DNA of 64,000 nucleotides, taken from NCBI GenBank assembly GCA_963678705.1, contig OY783203.1, forward strand, positions 27,200,535-27,264,534. The letters are read 5' to 3'. The notes beneath the pieces are model-generated. The model made no database searches. It worked only from the letters and a program-made list of their open reading frames with translations, and was not told where the DNA came from. The DNA is from Panorpa germanica (taxonomy: Eukaryota; Arthropoda; Insecta; Mecoptera; Panorpidae). A program made the translations under genes and the position numbers. Below are positions 12,480 to 24,755 of the stretch, piece after piece. Within the stretch, counting starts at the first letter, position 1. Each line of letters begins with the position of its first letter.

Positions 12480-13389
12480 TATTTCTGACACATGAGTCCA
12501 AACATTTAGGATCTTTACTGCCTTAATAAAATCCATTTACTGCAGTATGTATTTTACCAATTTTCACTTATCAGGAATATAATTTTTACGTATAATTTAT
12601 ATTCACTCTTCACAAGGAACGGTTTAAATAAAAATATCTTTGAATTTAATGTCTGGACCTGAAGTAGCTGCATCGAGAAGCATAGAGAATTCTGTCATTT
12701 TCTTCTTTTTGCTTCCATTTGGTTCGATGCCATCGCATAACTATTGCGATCTTCCCCAGTTCCCAGTTCTCAGTTCTCAGTACATTCAGGAAGTGCAAGT
12801 ACTTTATTTAGTAGAACGTAAGGTAGTAGTCTACTTCTACTTCTACTACGGTCGGATTGTCGACGTCAGTACATTAGAAATTACTAACGAAAAAGGATTC
12901 CAGACTTCATTTCCTTCCCTCTGTCCCTTACCCCTCCTGCTGGTTTTGTCGACTGTCGTTTATTCTAGTCTGTCTATACACTAGTAGTCTGTAGTACCAT
13001 AGTTTACATCCACGTGACGTATGAGGAAATACTAGGGTGCCACTAGCCCGTCATCCCGCTTTACTACCATGTGCTTCGAGTTGTGGGTTAGGGTGACTAG
13101 TGGAATTCCGCGCAGTGACGTAGATCTGTTAGGGCACCTCAAAACTTTGACGGGAATACATCTTTTCGATATTTTAATTGGTTCTATATAATAGCAAAAT
13201 TCTAGCGATCTAGGAAATGGTAAAATTTGTCTAGAAATGTACCTGTAACTAAAATTTTGGTTAGCCGAGGTGTGCATCGGCGTTTGGCCGATGTAGATAA
13301 TAAGAGTGTTCTTATAGTGGAGCAGACTGCACCCTTTGTCTTTGTTAGTTTAAACCTTTATCGTGATAGTAAGTTTCTACTTTAATGCC
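12480..13389. other. Intergenic, no gene supported
   Basis: A 114-codon frame at 12640-12984 covers simple CAGTTCT and TTCTACTTC repeats and has no protein character. A short hairpin CATCGGC-GTTTG-GCCGATG lies near 13276-13294. Confidence 0.4.
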
Positions 13390-13455
13390 TAACCGACCGC
13401 TCTAACACTGATAACCGACTACTCTACCACTGCTAACCGACTACGTCTCACCGCC
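13390..13455 (+). repeat. Three tandem 22-bp units
   Basis: Three consecutive units beginning TAACCGACYRC at 13390, 13412 and 13434, each 22 bases, diverging towards the third unit. Confidence 0.8.
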
Positions 13456-15164
13456 GCATATGGCGACTATTGTGAATAGTATACTCATGTGGTTGTTTCG
13501 TGTTTAAATACTTTATCATGAGAGCCAGCTTAATGTCAATAGTTCTCCATAGTTCCAGTCTAAGAGGATCTACAAAGTTATAAGCTGCTAACTCTCATAC
13601 AGTTAATAGCCTGGCTAATTGGGTCAATAAATGAGATAAGTGTTGTTTCGGTTAAAGCACCACATTTAAACTAGGTGCACACTAGATTAATTCTCTTTGG
13701 ACAGGCTTGCCTTTCGTGTAGATACACCTACATTCAGAATAGAAAATTATAGACATTGAATAGACAATTATATGTTCTTTATTTATTGTGCATCCAATTT
13801 TTAAAAGGTATTAATTTTAAGGCACGTGAAATTTTTCATAAATTATGAAATTTTACCATCAGACAACAATTTTGTTTAAAGATATTCTCATTGCGAGTGT
13901 ACGTTTTCGCTTAATACACTGACTGACTTAAAACAGTTTTATCTTCAGTGTAGGAGGCAATCGTTGATAGGATTCATCATCTGAAATAATTCTTTCCAGA
14001 TTAAATTTAATAACAGTAATATTTTTTGTTGAACCTTCTTCGCCGTCACTGGTTTTACACATATTAGTCATTACTGAGTAGGAGCGCACATCACTGAATA
14101 ATCGATATAGAGGGAGCGGGCACTAGAGTATCACCCATAAACAAACCGCCACCACCACCGTCACCGTGAATAAGGGTGTAAAAGGGTGCAGGAGAGTGCA
14201 GAAGGGGTCCAAGAACCTGCACCATATAAAATTCCATTAATGCATTGATTTATAATTTAGATCTTCATTCGATCGGACTTTGCCCTTTGAAATGTTGTTC
14301 TTCTATAAAAAAATATTAATATTTACCTATTCAAAAACACACAATGCAAGTAATTTGTAAAGCGTTTGCCTTTGTAGTAGTTCCCCACCCTTATCCACCG
14401 CCATCCCTCTGTATAGGTGAAGATATAGTATCATAAAAAACTCCATAACTTTGAAATTGTTTTCATAATAATTCTTATACTCGTACTTTATATTAAATGC
14501 GCAACACTTGGCACTTGGCATTATTCGTGTACGAGTACGATTACGAGTACAATGCAGTCTCAAATAAATTCTAATACTAAAAGAAAAGTTTTTAGGAATT
14601 TTAAAATCTTATAAGTTTGTCAAACTTTATTAAAATGAATATATCCGTAGACCGTGGTTGCTTTGCTTGTTAAAAATAAATCTGAATAAAATAGTGGAAA
14701 CATCTTTTAAATTCTCTTCCTTTTTGTTGTATTGTATGAGTATGAGTACTAGTTGTAAAAAGTTTTCAAGTTTCAGCAACTTTCAAAACTTTACAAAATA
14801 CTTTAATTGGATAGTTACTATGAGTATGATGAAATCACCGGCGCGAAATGGCGATGATTCAACCCCCAAATGACCTGTATGTTAAGCGTAATGATATAGG
14901 GTGCTTTTTTTTTGTAAGGGCATTGTTCTACCTTTACGCATAAAACACCCTTAAGTCAGTACTGTGAGGCACATTATTGATGCAGCGATATTTCTGAGTT
15001 CAAATCTCAGATACGCCACGTTGCTGTTGCATTGCACAATTGATTATATGCAAATTTATTAATATCCCTCTAAACCCAGTGTTACCTAATATATAAAGTG
15101 TTGTGACTTACTTTACATGATTTTAACGTAAAATAAATGTTTTGTGTTCAGCGGGATATTATAA
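13456..15164. other. Intergenic, no gene supported
   Basis: AT-rich. Near 14975-15020 the segment TGAGTTCAAATCTCAG resembles a tRNA T-arm/B box, but no complete tRNA can be folded around it. Three copies of TACGAGTA (14478, 14530, 14542) cluster here. Confidence 0.4.
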
Positions 15165-15543
15165 CGCCAGTTTTACACTAGAAAGACAGTTATAAAACAC
15201 GAACAAAAACTTGTTTTTCTGAACAAAGACACCAATTTTTACATCAAAGAGACAGTAAAACATTTTTGTCTTTTATTGCTGTTTTACTAAACAAAACACA
15301 TTCCCATCTGGAGTCGGTAAGATTTGTTATTGTTTTTTAGTCTGCTTGGTTTGAACACGCAGTTTGGTTTTTTGTGAACATTTGCGCTTGCCAGTTGTTG
15401 TTTATCATGTTTATAATTTTTATAGGACACACAAAAAAAACAGTAAAAAGAAAACCAGTCTGTTTTCGAAAAACAGAACTGTTTTAAAATAAACTAACAC
15501 ATGGTTTTGTTTTGTTTTTTTAGCAACACAACTGTCTCTCTAT
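15165..15543 (+). mobile_element. TGCCGGTTT-family miniature transposon (copy R1, right end truncated)
   Basis: Begins after TAA with CGCCAGTTTTACACTAGAAAGACAG and ends in ACAACTGTCTCTCT without the final GGTGTGAAACCGGC. The interior (CATCTGGAGTCGGTAAGAT, GTGAACATTTGCGCTTG, TTTATCATGTTTATAATTTT) is shared with 17366-17724 and, inverted, with 32154-32565. It is rich in AAACAG/CTGTTTT subterminal repeats. No coding capacity. Confidence 0.75.
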
Positions 15544-17365
15544 ATTATTACGGGCAATTCATATTATATTGTTAATAATCAATTTAGCTTGGCGCACAAT
15601 TGAAACTAAAGGAAATCACCCTTTATATTTATAGCGCATATTATGGAGTCGATCCTGGAATACACAGGATGTTTTCCTTACAATGCACGTGAATAGAAGG
15701 TGTTAAGTAACCTTTTATACTTAAGCGTTTATCACTCAACTGTAAATTTGTTAATTCTCTAAATTGAGATCTTTTCCAAATCTCTGATTCTGCTCTATTA
15801 ATGTGATTTTGGATTCTCACGAGGAAAAAGGAGGAAACGCAAGTGTGTTGTGTGCCACCCTTTTCACGACCCCACTCCCTGTGTAGCACACATAAATTCC
15901 AATTCCTTAATATATACAATTTAAGGAGCTGTCAAAACTGGACCAACTAAATCATCGACCTATTGTAACAGCCGTAATACCTACCACCAGTCGTTCTGCC
16001 TTCTCCTTGTCTTTGAAACACGTAGCAGGAAACAACATACGAGTAGACGTATTTCCGGGAGGATTGGATTCTTAGCGCCTCGTCCTAAAGCGGTGATTGG
16101 TTATACGTTAAATGATCCGTAACGACATAATATTTCTGCTCAATTAAAACAGAATCACGTTAATTGCCATTAGATTTGTTTCTTTCTTCATTCTGCTGTA
16201 TACACAACACCGTTGCCTAATAAATCTGTAAAGATATCAAAGCTCTTTGAACCTTAAATTCAGTTGCAATATCATTTTAGATCTTAAGATACAGTCAGGT
16301 ATTTTTATTAATATAAGACAATGTCTCCAGTTTTATTAGGAATTGTTATACGTACAATTAATAATTAATAATTACATTGTTTAACTTAAATTATACCAGC
16401 ATACCTGAAAATTAAAGAAACGACATTTAAAGATTATTATTTACCATAAATTGTCAATTCCTTTCTGTCTAATTTTATTATAACCTCACAATATATAACA
16501 CACAATATAACTAACTAAAAATGTGAGTTCTTCCTACAGCGACATCTATGGCGTTCTTGATTATATGTTTTCACTAAACGGTCACTGTTTTACCGACAGG
16601 CGAGCTTTGTATCAATTAAAGAAATATAATATCTTTACATTATAGATAATAAAATTAGTATCAAGGTTGTCTTACAATGTAAAAAGGTTCAAAAAGGGCC
16701 GGCCACAGGGGGAAGAATGATGGGATCAAATTCACATGGCCACAATGCCATCTCTTTTTTAATTTTAGTTTATTTATCGTCAACCTATTTCACTCTTATC
16801 ACTGATGCATCTACATTAATATTTTCCTTTTGTGTCAGGACATGCCTAATAACTTTGGCCTTGGACTAAATTATAAACAAATTAAAAATAAATATTTATA
16901 AATTAAAAAAAAAAAATTCACAGCGTAGAAAAGGAAAGGTAGAAGACTAGATGGTGAATATACATGGTCCTTCAAAACTCAGCTATAAAACAGATAAAAA
17001 TAAAAAAAATCTGTAGTACGTTTTATATAAAAAAGGAAAGTTTTCAATGTTTTTTTTTTATTTTACGGAGATAATATTTCCGAACATTTTAAGCCAGAGA
17101 TAATAAAAAGTGCAATATTTATGAGCCGTACAGAATGTCCACCTCCTTGAAGAAAGCTTTTACAAGGAAAACGTCTTTGTAGTTTTTATAGCCTACATAG
17201 TTCCATGTGAAAAGCCACTGTTCGATGCGATGTAACTTTTGATAATGTTAAGAATTTCGGTATGTTGTATTAATTAATCGCAGAAACAATTTATCCCAGT
17301 CATATCACCCAGTTTCACGATCCCTCCCTTCGCTATTAACTGCCTTGCGATAAAGTGGTCTATAA
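15544..17365. other. Intergenic, no gene supported
   Basis: AT-rich, no recognisable protein. A possible SINE tail fragment on the minus strand lies at about 16770-16830 (GAAATAGGTTGACGATAAAT on the complement). Confidence 0.4.
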
Positions 17366-17724
17366 TGCCGCTTTTTCTAAACAAAAACATCAATGTTTAC
17401 ACCAATAAGACAGTTCTTAAAACATTTTTGTCTTTTGTTGCTGTTTTAGTAAACAAAACACATTCCCATCTGGAGTCGGTAAGATCAAAGGAAAACACGT
17501 TTGTTGTTGTCTTTTAGTCTGGTTAGTTTGAACACACAGTTTTGTTTTTTGTGAACATTTGCGCTTATCAGTTGTTGTTTATCATGTTTATAATTTTTAT
17601 GGGACACACAGGAAAACTGTTTTCGAAAAACAGAACTGTTTTAAAATAAAACAAAACATGTTTTTGTTTTAATTTTTGACAACAAAACTGTTTTCAAAAC
17701 TGTCTCTCTGGTGTGAAACCGGCG
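17366..17724 (+). mobile_element. TGCCGGTTT-family miniature transposon (copy R2, both ends)
   Basis: A 359 bp element flanked by TAA on both sides (17363-17365 and 17725-17727). It starts TGCCGCTTTT and ends TGTCTCTCTGGTGTGAAACC then GGCG, giving an imperfect inverted repeat whose consensus, from the four copies, is TGCCGGTTTCACACCAGAGA followed by GACAG. A 3 bp TWA target duplication is typical of PIF/Harbinger-type elements; assignment to that superfamily is inference. Internally it carries facing TTTTCGAAAAACAG and AAAACAG motifs. No transposase. Confidence 0.78.
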
Positions 17725-18735
17725 TAAGAATAAGTTATGCGACAATGAATCGTTTTTTCGAACCTTCAAAGTAGAAGTTCCCCTTAACCTTTAGTATGGA
17801 AATAGGTTGTACTATAAGTCGTTAGAACCTTGGTGCAGTTCTGCATTGTGGAACGAACTTTAGCGGTGGGGTAGTGTGCTGTAATATGGGAAATGTGGGA
17901 ATGAGTTCAACTTACAAATATTGATCTATATACCATAGACTATAGCCGTAGAGCATGGAGGAAATTAAGGGATTTGAGCACTCCCCATGTTTGACATGTA
18001 ATATAAGGTAGTCTTAATTAAGTAATTGATGCTACGTAACGGAGGTAAAGGTAAATCATAGTCCAAGTAAACGCTCACAACGCAGAATACAAAGTAATGA
18101 ATTTGAATATAATATAATATAATATAATATAATACGACGCGCCGTGACGCTACAATAGACGCTCGAGGGTTACGTCTAATACTCGTGTGGATAAAGTGAC
18201 AATGTGACAGTTTGATGACGACGTCATATTGCCAAGCCAATCACCTTGTAGATTGAAATATTATATGACAGGAATACGACCTAAAATTCAGTCCGGTTAA
18301 ACTTGTATCCATCAAAAGTTTAACTGCTTAAAATATAACAAAATTTGTTGCGCTTATATCTCGTAAACTGTAAATGATAATGGAATGATTTAAAAATTGT
18401 TGTATAGAAGATTTGTTTGAATCTAAAGTGAAAGGGAACTATCCATTAGATTTTAAATATGAAGTGTTTGTTGTATTTGTCTTTAGATAAAAAATATTTA
18501 CTGCGGTCAAATGTTTTATTTGATTGATCAAATGGTTTATTTGATTGTAAATAGTTCAATAAATTATATTTTATAACACATTTGCAAGTTACATCCGCTT
18601 TATTTTTTAAATAATACATCTGCAATATGTTACTTGCTATACTTGTTACCTTACTTTAAGGTGAAACGATACTTCGCCATTTTTTCTCGCGATGACTGGG
18701 ATATTATCCAATACTCTATATCTTAATAATCTTCT
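17725..18735. other. Intergenic with an (AATAT)n microsatellite
   Basis: No gene recognised. 18106-18134 is a run of about six AATAT units. Confidence 0.5.
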
Positions 18736-19066
18736 TAATATATATAAATTACGTGTCACTGTGTTGTCCGCTATGGACTCCTAAACCACTTAACCGATTT
18801 TAATGAAATTTGTACACCGTGTGCAGTTTGACCCAACTTGAAAGATAGGATAGCTTACATCTCAATTTATTTATCTTATTGCTAATTATTTGTCTATTAA
18901 CTATCTGTATATGACATATGACATCGGGCGACGATGATGGCGACATCTGTTGACTAGATTGAGTAAATATTCTGTTGAGTAAATCGAAATCTGTTGACTA
19001 GATTGAGTAAATATTCAATAGATGGCGCTACGTTAGGCACAGCAACGCGTGGCCGGGACAGCTAGT
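18736..19066 (+). mobile_element. Non-autonomous Helitron-like element, tandem copy 1
   Basis: Starts TAATATATATAAATTACGTG, followed by the segment TGTTGTCCGCTATGGACTCC and CCGATTTTAATGAAATTTG found in insect Helitron-type repeats, and ends GCGTGGCCGGGACAGCTAGT. The 3' CTAGT (CTRRT) end fits Helitrons. There are no inverted repeats and no visible target duplication, as expected. An internal duplication of CTGTTGACTAGATTGAGTAA makes this copy longer than copy 2. No Rep/helicase coding. Confidence 0.72.
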
Positions 19067-19380
19067 AATATATATAAATTACGTGTCACTGTGTTGTCCG
19101 CGATGGACTCCTAAACTACTTAACCGATTTTAATCAAATTTGTACACCGTGTGCAGTTTGACCCAACTTGAAAGATAGGATAGCTTACATCTCAATTTAT
19201 TTATCTTATTGCAAATTATTTGTCTATTAATTATCTGTATATGACATATGACATATGACATCTGGCGACGATGATGGCGACATCTGTTGACTAGATTGAG
19301 TAAATATTCAATAGATGGCGCTATGTAATGTAATGTGACAAAAACATTAGACACAGCAACGCGTGGCCGGGACAGCTAGT
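19067..19380 (+). mobile_element. Non-autonomous Helitron-like element, tandem copy 2
   Basis: Begins directly after the CTAGT end of copy 1 and repeats the same sequence at high identity (the ATGGACTCCTAAACTACTTA region, CCGTGTGCAGTTTGACCC, GATGGCGACATCTGTTGACT), ending again in GGCCGGGACAGCTAGT. Head-to-tail arrays are a known outcome of rolling-circle transposition. It differs by an extra ACATATG unit and by ATGTAATGTAATGTGACA near the right end. Confidence 0.72.
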
Positions 19381-21807
19381 ATTACTATAAAGCGTAAGTT
19401 TGAGAACCATAATACAGGTTATAAAATTTATGACAAACCCTTTGAAATGTTACAACTCATATAAAAATTGGAATTTAACTAGAAAATATAGCAATATTCA
19501 TTTTCAAAACATATTTTTGCGGTTCCAACTCATTAAAAGTCAGTCAAAGAAAGCTTAAAATGTAGATACGTTATTCATCTAACTAATTGCAGCTTTAGAT
19601 TTTGATTCGCGTTTATAGTTACTTAAATAAAACGATTTAAACATAAAAAACATGTTTTTTTTGATAATATTTAACCTGCTGTATAGTATCGCCATCTATA
19701 TTTCGCAAGAGAAAATGGCCAAGTATCGTTTGACCTTAACGTAATATTTTACTTATACAGAAATATTTTATCTGTAAAGGTTTTATTCTATAATTTATAT
19801 AGGTCTTACCCTAAAAAATGAATTCCTAAGATTGAAAATGATGTTATTAAGAAGTTTTATGCGTAAACTATTGCGTGATGACGTAGATTTATTTTTCAAA
19901 AAGCAGTAAAATAGGTTATAAAGCGTTTGGTTATTAGGTAATATTGTTTACGTAATAGGTAGTATTTGTTATGTTAGATAAACTTTAAAAGCAAGTAACT
20001 GTGTTTAGCAGGTAGTGTATTCAAATTTAATTAAATTTAAATAATTTTCAAAAATATGTTGCGTACAAAGTATAGTGATATTTCTTGTATTACTTGTTAA
20101 TAACTTTAGAGTGACCCATTGACCCATACGTAAATAGTTTGGCTATACGAGAGCTTGCTAGAACTGTTACAAAAGTAGAGTAATTCCAATTAAAGTACTT
20201 ATATCGATTTTGTTTTTTTGTGTGAATTTTTATGATTTTAATTTTGCAGCCGGAACACCACAATACAACACAACATTCTCCTGGAATTTCATCCCTGACA
20301 GCTCATAATAAATGACCAGTATTATAGTTTACTTTTTAAATTTTTTATTATATTACAAGGGATATAACGACTATGATATAGCTACGACTACCACTAAGGG
20401 TATTAATATATTCCATGTTAATAATTTTTAGAACATAATAAATGTACTGTCATTAGCTAAGCTAGCAATTACTTTTATTTTCATTTTTTGAGTTGGAAGC
20501 AATCATCTATCACAGAACAAATTTGTTCAGCTCTCGTTTGTGTGCTATATGAAGTGTGTGTGTGTATGTATGCGCCTCCCTGTGCCTGTACTTGTTCAGG
20601 ATATGGATTAGAAGAGTCTGACATGTGTCGTGCCCTGCATTTATCTTGTGGTTGCAAGAAAAACCGTGACAACCGAACTGTTCGTCTTCTCAAATTGACA
20701 TTAGGATTTCAGCTTTGTGTGGAAGTGTGGAGAAGTGATGAAGAAGTGCTACGTGTCCGACACTATCGTTTGTTTATTGCTCAAATGCGAATGTATTCAC
20801 CTGACGACAGGTTTACTCTGTGTGATAGAGCGATGTTTCTTAAGTGACAAGAAATACAATACACTTCTAAATCGCGGTTAATATCCGAGAAAACATTTGG
20901 ATATACATAGTATATTCAGGGTATATACGATCATGTATATTGCATATCGTATGACATCTATCGTATGTATGTGCAAATGTATAGATATGTGCATATTTAA
21001 AAGTGCTTCATGTACATAGTATGTACTGTCATTTCTATTCATTTCATGTATGTGCAATATATATACGGGATATTATTTTCACATTATGGGGCATATATGA
21101 ATATACAAGGAAATAAGGACGATATAATGTTATGAGGAATCTGTCGTGTATTTCGGGTCTATTTGTTTATGAAATTGGGTTATTGCTATAACATTTTTTA
21201 TTTTCAATTTATACGTATTTCTTTCATAGTTTGACATTGTGGATTAGATAACACTCACATATCGCCCTATCAGACGAATAAAGCGGATCACTCGAGGATA
21301 TTATACTTTCACACGGATACGTATGAACCATATTATGAATACGGACGTATGAAACTTTTTCGATACAGTGGTGTATTAATAAACATTAAAGCATAAATTT
21401 CCTCTCATAATAAAGTATGATAATGCGACTGCAACCTACTGAGATAGCCGGAGGTTCCACTGTGAGAGAGGCTTATTGTTCCATTTCTACTAAAACACGT
21501 TCACAATGTGCATTGCATGCAGCAAAACAATCTCCTTGCACCCACCTTAAAATATTTGCATTTTGTTGTATAATCAAAACGAAGGAATCTCTTATCCTCA
21601 TCTGTAAAAAGAAGATGATGCTAATGATCTGCAGAGATGAAAAAGTTTTTCCTTAATCATATTTTAAAATTCTTATGTACTCGTATTTTCGAAATTTGTT
21701 CTCTTAAGATATTAAGAGGTATCTATTAAGTTAAAGAACTTTTGATTCCAAGAACATTAAGCTTAAAACTTCATTATTTCACAAACTTTATACATATACG
21801 AGTATAC
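19381..21807. other. Intergenic, no gene supported
   Basis: Right after the Helitron pair, AGTTTGAGAACCATAA resembles an isolated hAT right end. A 119-codon cysteine-rich frame (20488-20847) and a short frame after a good splice acceptor (20250-20315) are discussed under findings. 20895-21070 is rich in alternating purine-pyrimidine words (GTATATAC, ATGTATRTGCA). Confidence 0.35.
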
Positions 21808-22101
21808 ATGGGCGTCCGTAGAAACTTTAATAGGGGGGAGGCAATACTTTACATGTGATTATCTTTAGTCGTAATACATATTTATGTCAAATATTTCCTA
21901 TCATACAATTAGGTATGTAGAAGAGCAAAACCTTTAATGTTTATATTATAATATCTTTATTAGGCTAATAGACCAAATTGTAATAGTTAAAAAAAAAGAA
22001 ATATCTTTAGTGTAGATTTGTCATAGCCTCCATTCTATCTAGTTTAAAACTCAGCATTCTGAGTCAAGTGCAAAGTTTGATCCTACCTGCAGACGCCACT
22101 G
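21808..22101 (+). mobile_element. Possible hAT-like miniature element
   Basis: Left end CATGGGCGTCCGTAGAAAC, right end CTGCAGACGCCACTG. The inner part of each end is a partial inverted repeat (GGCGTC/GACGCC), but no 8 bp target duplication is evident. The left motif also occurs inverted at 43200-43216. Confidence 0.3.
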
Positions 22102-22454
22102 CATATTTATATGTGTGTATCGGTGTATGAATGTGTGGGTCGATCAAAATTAGCTTATTATTTTTATCTTTCTCGTATTTTAAGATTATTCTATGTCTTT
22201 TTAATGAGTTATATAAAAAGCTCATTGTGTTCTAGAAAACGTAAAATACGATTTCTTTGAAAGTAGAGATTCTTTGAGTACAACCAGTGGCGACATAACT
22301 TATGAGGGGGGTGGGGGTGGGAGGAAGTTATTTCTTGATCAAACTTTAAGAAATACAGAATTGTATAGTTTCACTTTTTGCTACAAATTAAATACAAGTG
22401 TAAAAACATATTTGCAAGCTAAAGCAAATATTTAGATGTTTGAATGTATAAACA

Positions 22455-22661
22455 TATAAGAATAGAGTACGCGAATGGTACGGCCGCGTGTAAGAGGAAG
22501 TGATAAAGGTAAAGAGAACGATAGCTACCGAGAGTTCTATTTGTCTCTTTCTAGCCGAACCGCTGCTGCTCGGCTAGAAAGAGGCACAGAGGACTTTCGG
22601 CAGCTATCTCTCCCTTTGCCTTTATTGCAGTATTCAGAGTCTTGTGCACTCTGTTCTTATA
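22455..22661. mobile_element. Near-palindromic foldback element (copy 1)
   Basis: About 207 bp whose two halves are near reverse complements: left TATAAGAATAGAGTACGCG, right the complement TATAAGAACAGAGTGCAC. Pairing continues through GATAAAGGTAAAGAGA / TCTCCCTTTGCCTTTATTG, then GATAGCTACCGAGAG / CTTTCGGCAGCTATC, to a centre at TCTTTCTAGCCGAACCGCTG facing CTCGGCTAGAAAGAG. The match is imperfect but nearly continuous, so a transcript would form a long hairpin. A diverged copy is at 45409-45609. The open frame across it is a by-product. Confidence 0.8.
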
Positions 22662-23179
22662 CCTCTATATTTGGATGTGTTCTATTTGTCAAATAACGAA
22701 TGATACATGCGTAATACGCACATGCAGACCCTGTGTAACAGTATAATTCTTATTAATAGTCTATGTCCACAAATTAAAATGAATGAACGTTCCTATATTT
22801 ATTAGTTGACATCGTTGTGAATTAACTTTACCGCCATCATCTACAAATTTGACGTGATTAACAATTTTACATAGTATAATTAATTTTAGAGATGACTCCA
22901 TCCAGCTATTTACCCATCAAGAGTAATTATGACAGAATACATGTACGTAGACGTATAAACAAAATGAAATTGTATTAAATTGTTATAAAACGAAGGTAAA
23001 GTTGTCGCTATTAGCCGTTAGATGTCATCCCTATCGGATCGTGTCGTGTCTTGTCGTGACCCCATCCTCCCACTTAAAAATAACTTAAAAGATTAATAGC
23101 CAGGTCTGTTGGTTGTAAATGTTGTTTATCGAAAATAAAAGGGTCGTTTGATCGTAGAATATCTGCGTATCCTGTTGAT

Positions 23180-23468
23180 CAGAGGTCCCCAAACTACGGC
23201 CCGCGAATCAACCTTTTGTAAAAAACTAGAAATTCAATGAGGAATGCAATATGCAAAATAGGAAGTAAACCTATCCGCCATTCAATACTAGCACTATTAA
23301 AATAATTTTTATTTGAAACCTATCAAACGAATAGATATGAATCTGGAGAATAAGGTGGGTGTAGAATAATAATTCGTAGAATAGTAATTCGTTCCTTAAT
23401 TGAATTTTGTTTGCATTATGTATTTTTCTTTAAGTAGGTACCGGGATTTACAAGCTTGGGGACCACTG
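23180..23468 (+). mobile_element. hAT-type miniature transposon with 8-bp target duplication
   Basis: A 289 bp element with left end CAGAGGTCCCCAAACTACGG and right end CAAGCTTGGGGACCACTG, an inverted repeat typical of non-autonomous hAT elements (CAGNGGTCCCCAA). Flanking octamers are CTGTTGAT (23172-23179) and CTGTAGAT (23469-23476), 7 of 8 identical. No coding capacity. Confidence 0.85.
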
Positions 23469-24755
23469 CTGTAGATCGTACCCACGTAAAGGTGATAGGT
23501 CCTGTGGGGTTTAATAAAGACGCAGGGTCTATGTGGGTTAGGAATTAAACCCGAAATAAAATATATACATAAATAAAGACATGATGATAAATGCAAAAAG
23601 ATATAAATGTACTTTTATATGGGATGAAAACGTTAAACCGAAAACTTTGTAATAATCACGTGTTTTATGACGTCAGCTCCTTGAAACGTGTTTAAAAATA
23701 TGGGCTAGTCCCTTATCAGTAATAATCGTCGCCAGAATAGGTTGAGTAAGTAGGTGCCGAATTTAAAATTGGCGCTCAAATTTATAACAACTTATTTTAG
23801 TTATAATTTTCACTTTTTTTAAACTTTTATTTGAGTGCATCAACTTTCGATAGTTATTAGCACTTAAAACAATATATTCATTTAAAAACGTATTTAAAGT
23901 CAATAAGGTTTTTTAGACTTTCTCTGCCTTCAAATATCTGCTTATAGTCTCCAGGCATGTTACATCTTTATCTGTACAATGTGTACTTGGAGCATTTAAG
24001 AATAGTATGCTTTACAGTTAGTGTGCTGTTACATTAGCTGTCTATATAAATTGTTTTACATGTCTTAACAAAAATAAGCGAGGGTAGTGCCGCCTGTGAT
24101 TGTCGCGCCAATGTCCTAAGTAAGCCAACCGACCGCCGAACGTGTGTCCTTAGTGTGGTACATGACAGCCATCGGTTGCAGTTAAGTACAGCTTTAGGCG
24201 ATAACCACTTTTATGGGACTTTATCGAAAACTTTTATTTCTATTAACGAAACGAACTTTAACTTTTTTGCATAGTTATGCAAAGTTTTCAATATTCAAGT
24301 CTGAAATATAGACGGAAAAGTTTTGGGGATTGTTTATCTTGTGGTCCACTTGATGCTTTAAGGATTTTAGTTAGGATAGGTCCAACAACTCCAGACATAA
24401 ACTTACAAGTATTATACACAACTTCACAAGAAGTTTAGTGTTTTCTCAAGAAATGACGTAACGTATAATATTTGATGGGAATGAATTTATGGCCGTTTGG
24501 AATTATAAGAGTTATGGTGTTTTGTGAGTAGTTAGGGGTCATCCTTTAATTGGGTTATACGCAAAGGGGGAGAAAGGGGATTTACAAAGTGTGATGACAT
24601 TTTTTTGAATTGTTATATCCAGAATATTATTAGCGAACCGCCAACAAGAAAACCACATAAAAATTACCGCTAACAGAAATCTTTACCAAGAACCAAGTGT
24701 ATCTCAAGTCGAAATTTTGGCAGTATTGTCAACCTAAAAGGACCCGTTTCTGGGT
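23469..24755. other. Intergenic, no gene supported
   Basis: AT-rich. A 24-base word (TATTTGAGTGCATCAACTTTC and a few flanking bases, near 23827) recurs near 28366. Around 24535-24605 a short stretch (GGGGGAGAAAGGGGATTT, GTGATGACATTTTTT) resembles the GTGAC-rich repeat at 28890 and 30664. Confidence 0.35.

Noticed and set aside
12640..12984. 114-codon open frame
   Set aside because: Spans short tandem CAGTTCT and TTCTACTTC repeats; no protein similarity seen.
13390..13455. Three 22-bp repeats as a possible CRISPR array
   Set aside because: Units are contiguous without spacers and the host is a eukaryote; simple tandem repeat.
14975..15020. Possible tRNA gene (TGAGTTCAAATCTCAG T-arm)
   Set aside because: No acceptor stem or D-arm can be placed at proper spacing; probably a SINE or tRNA relic.
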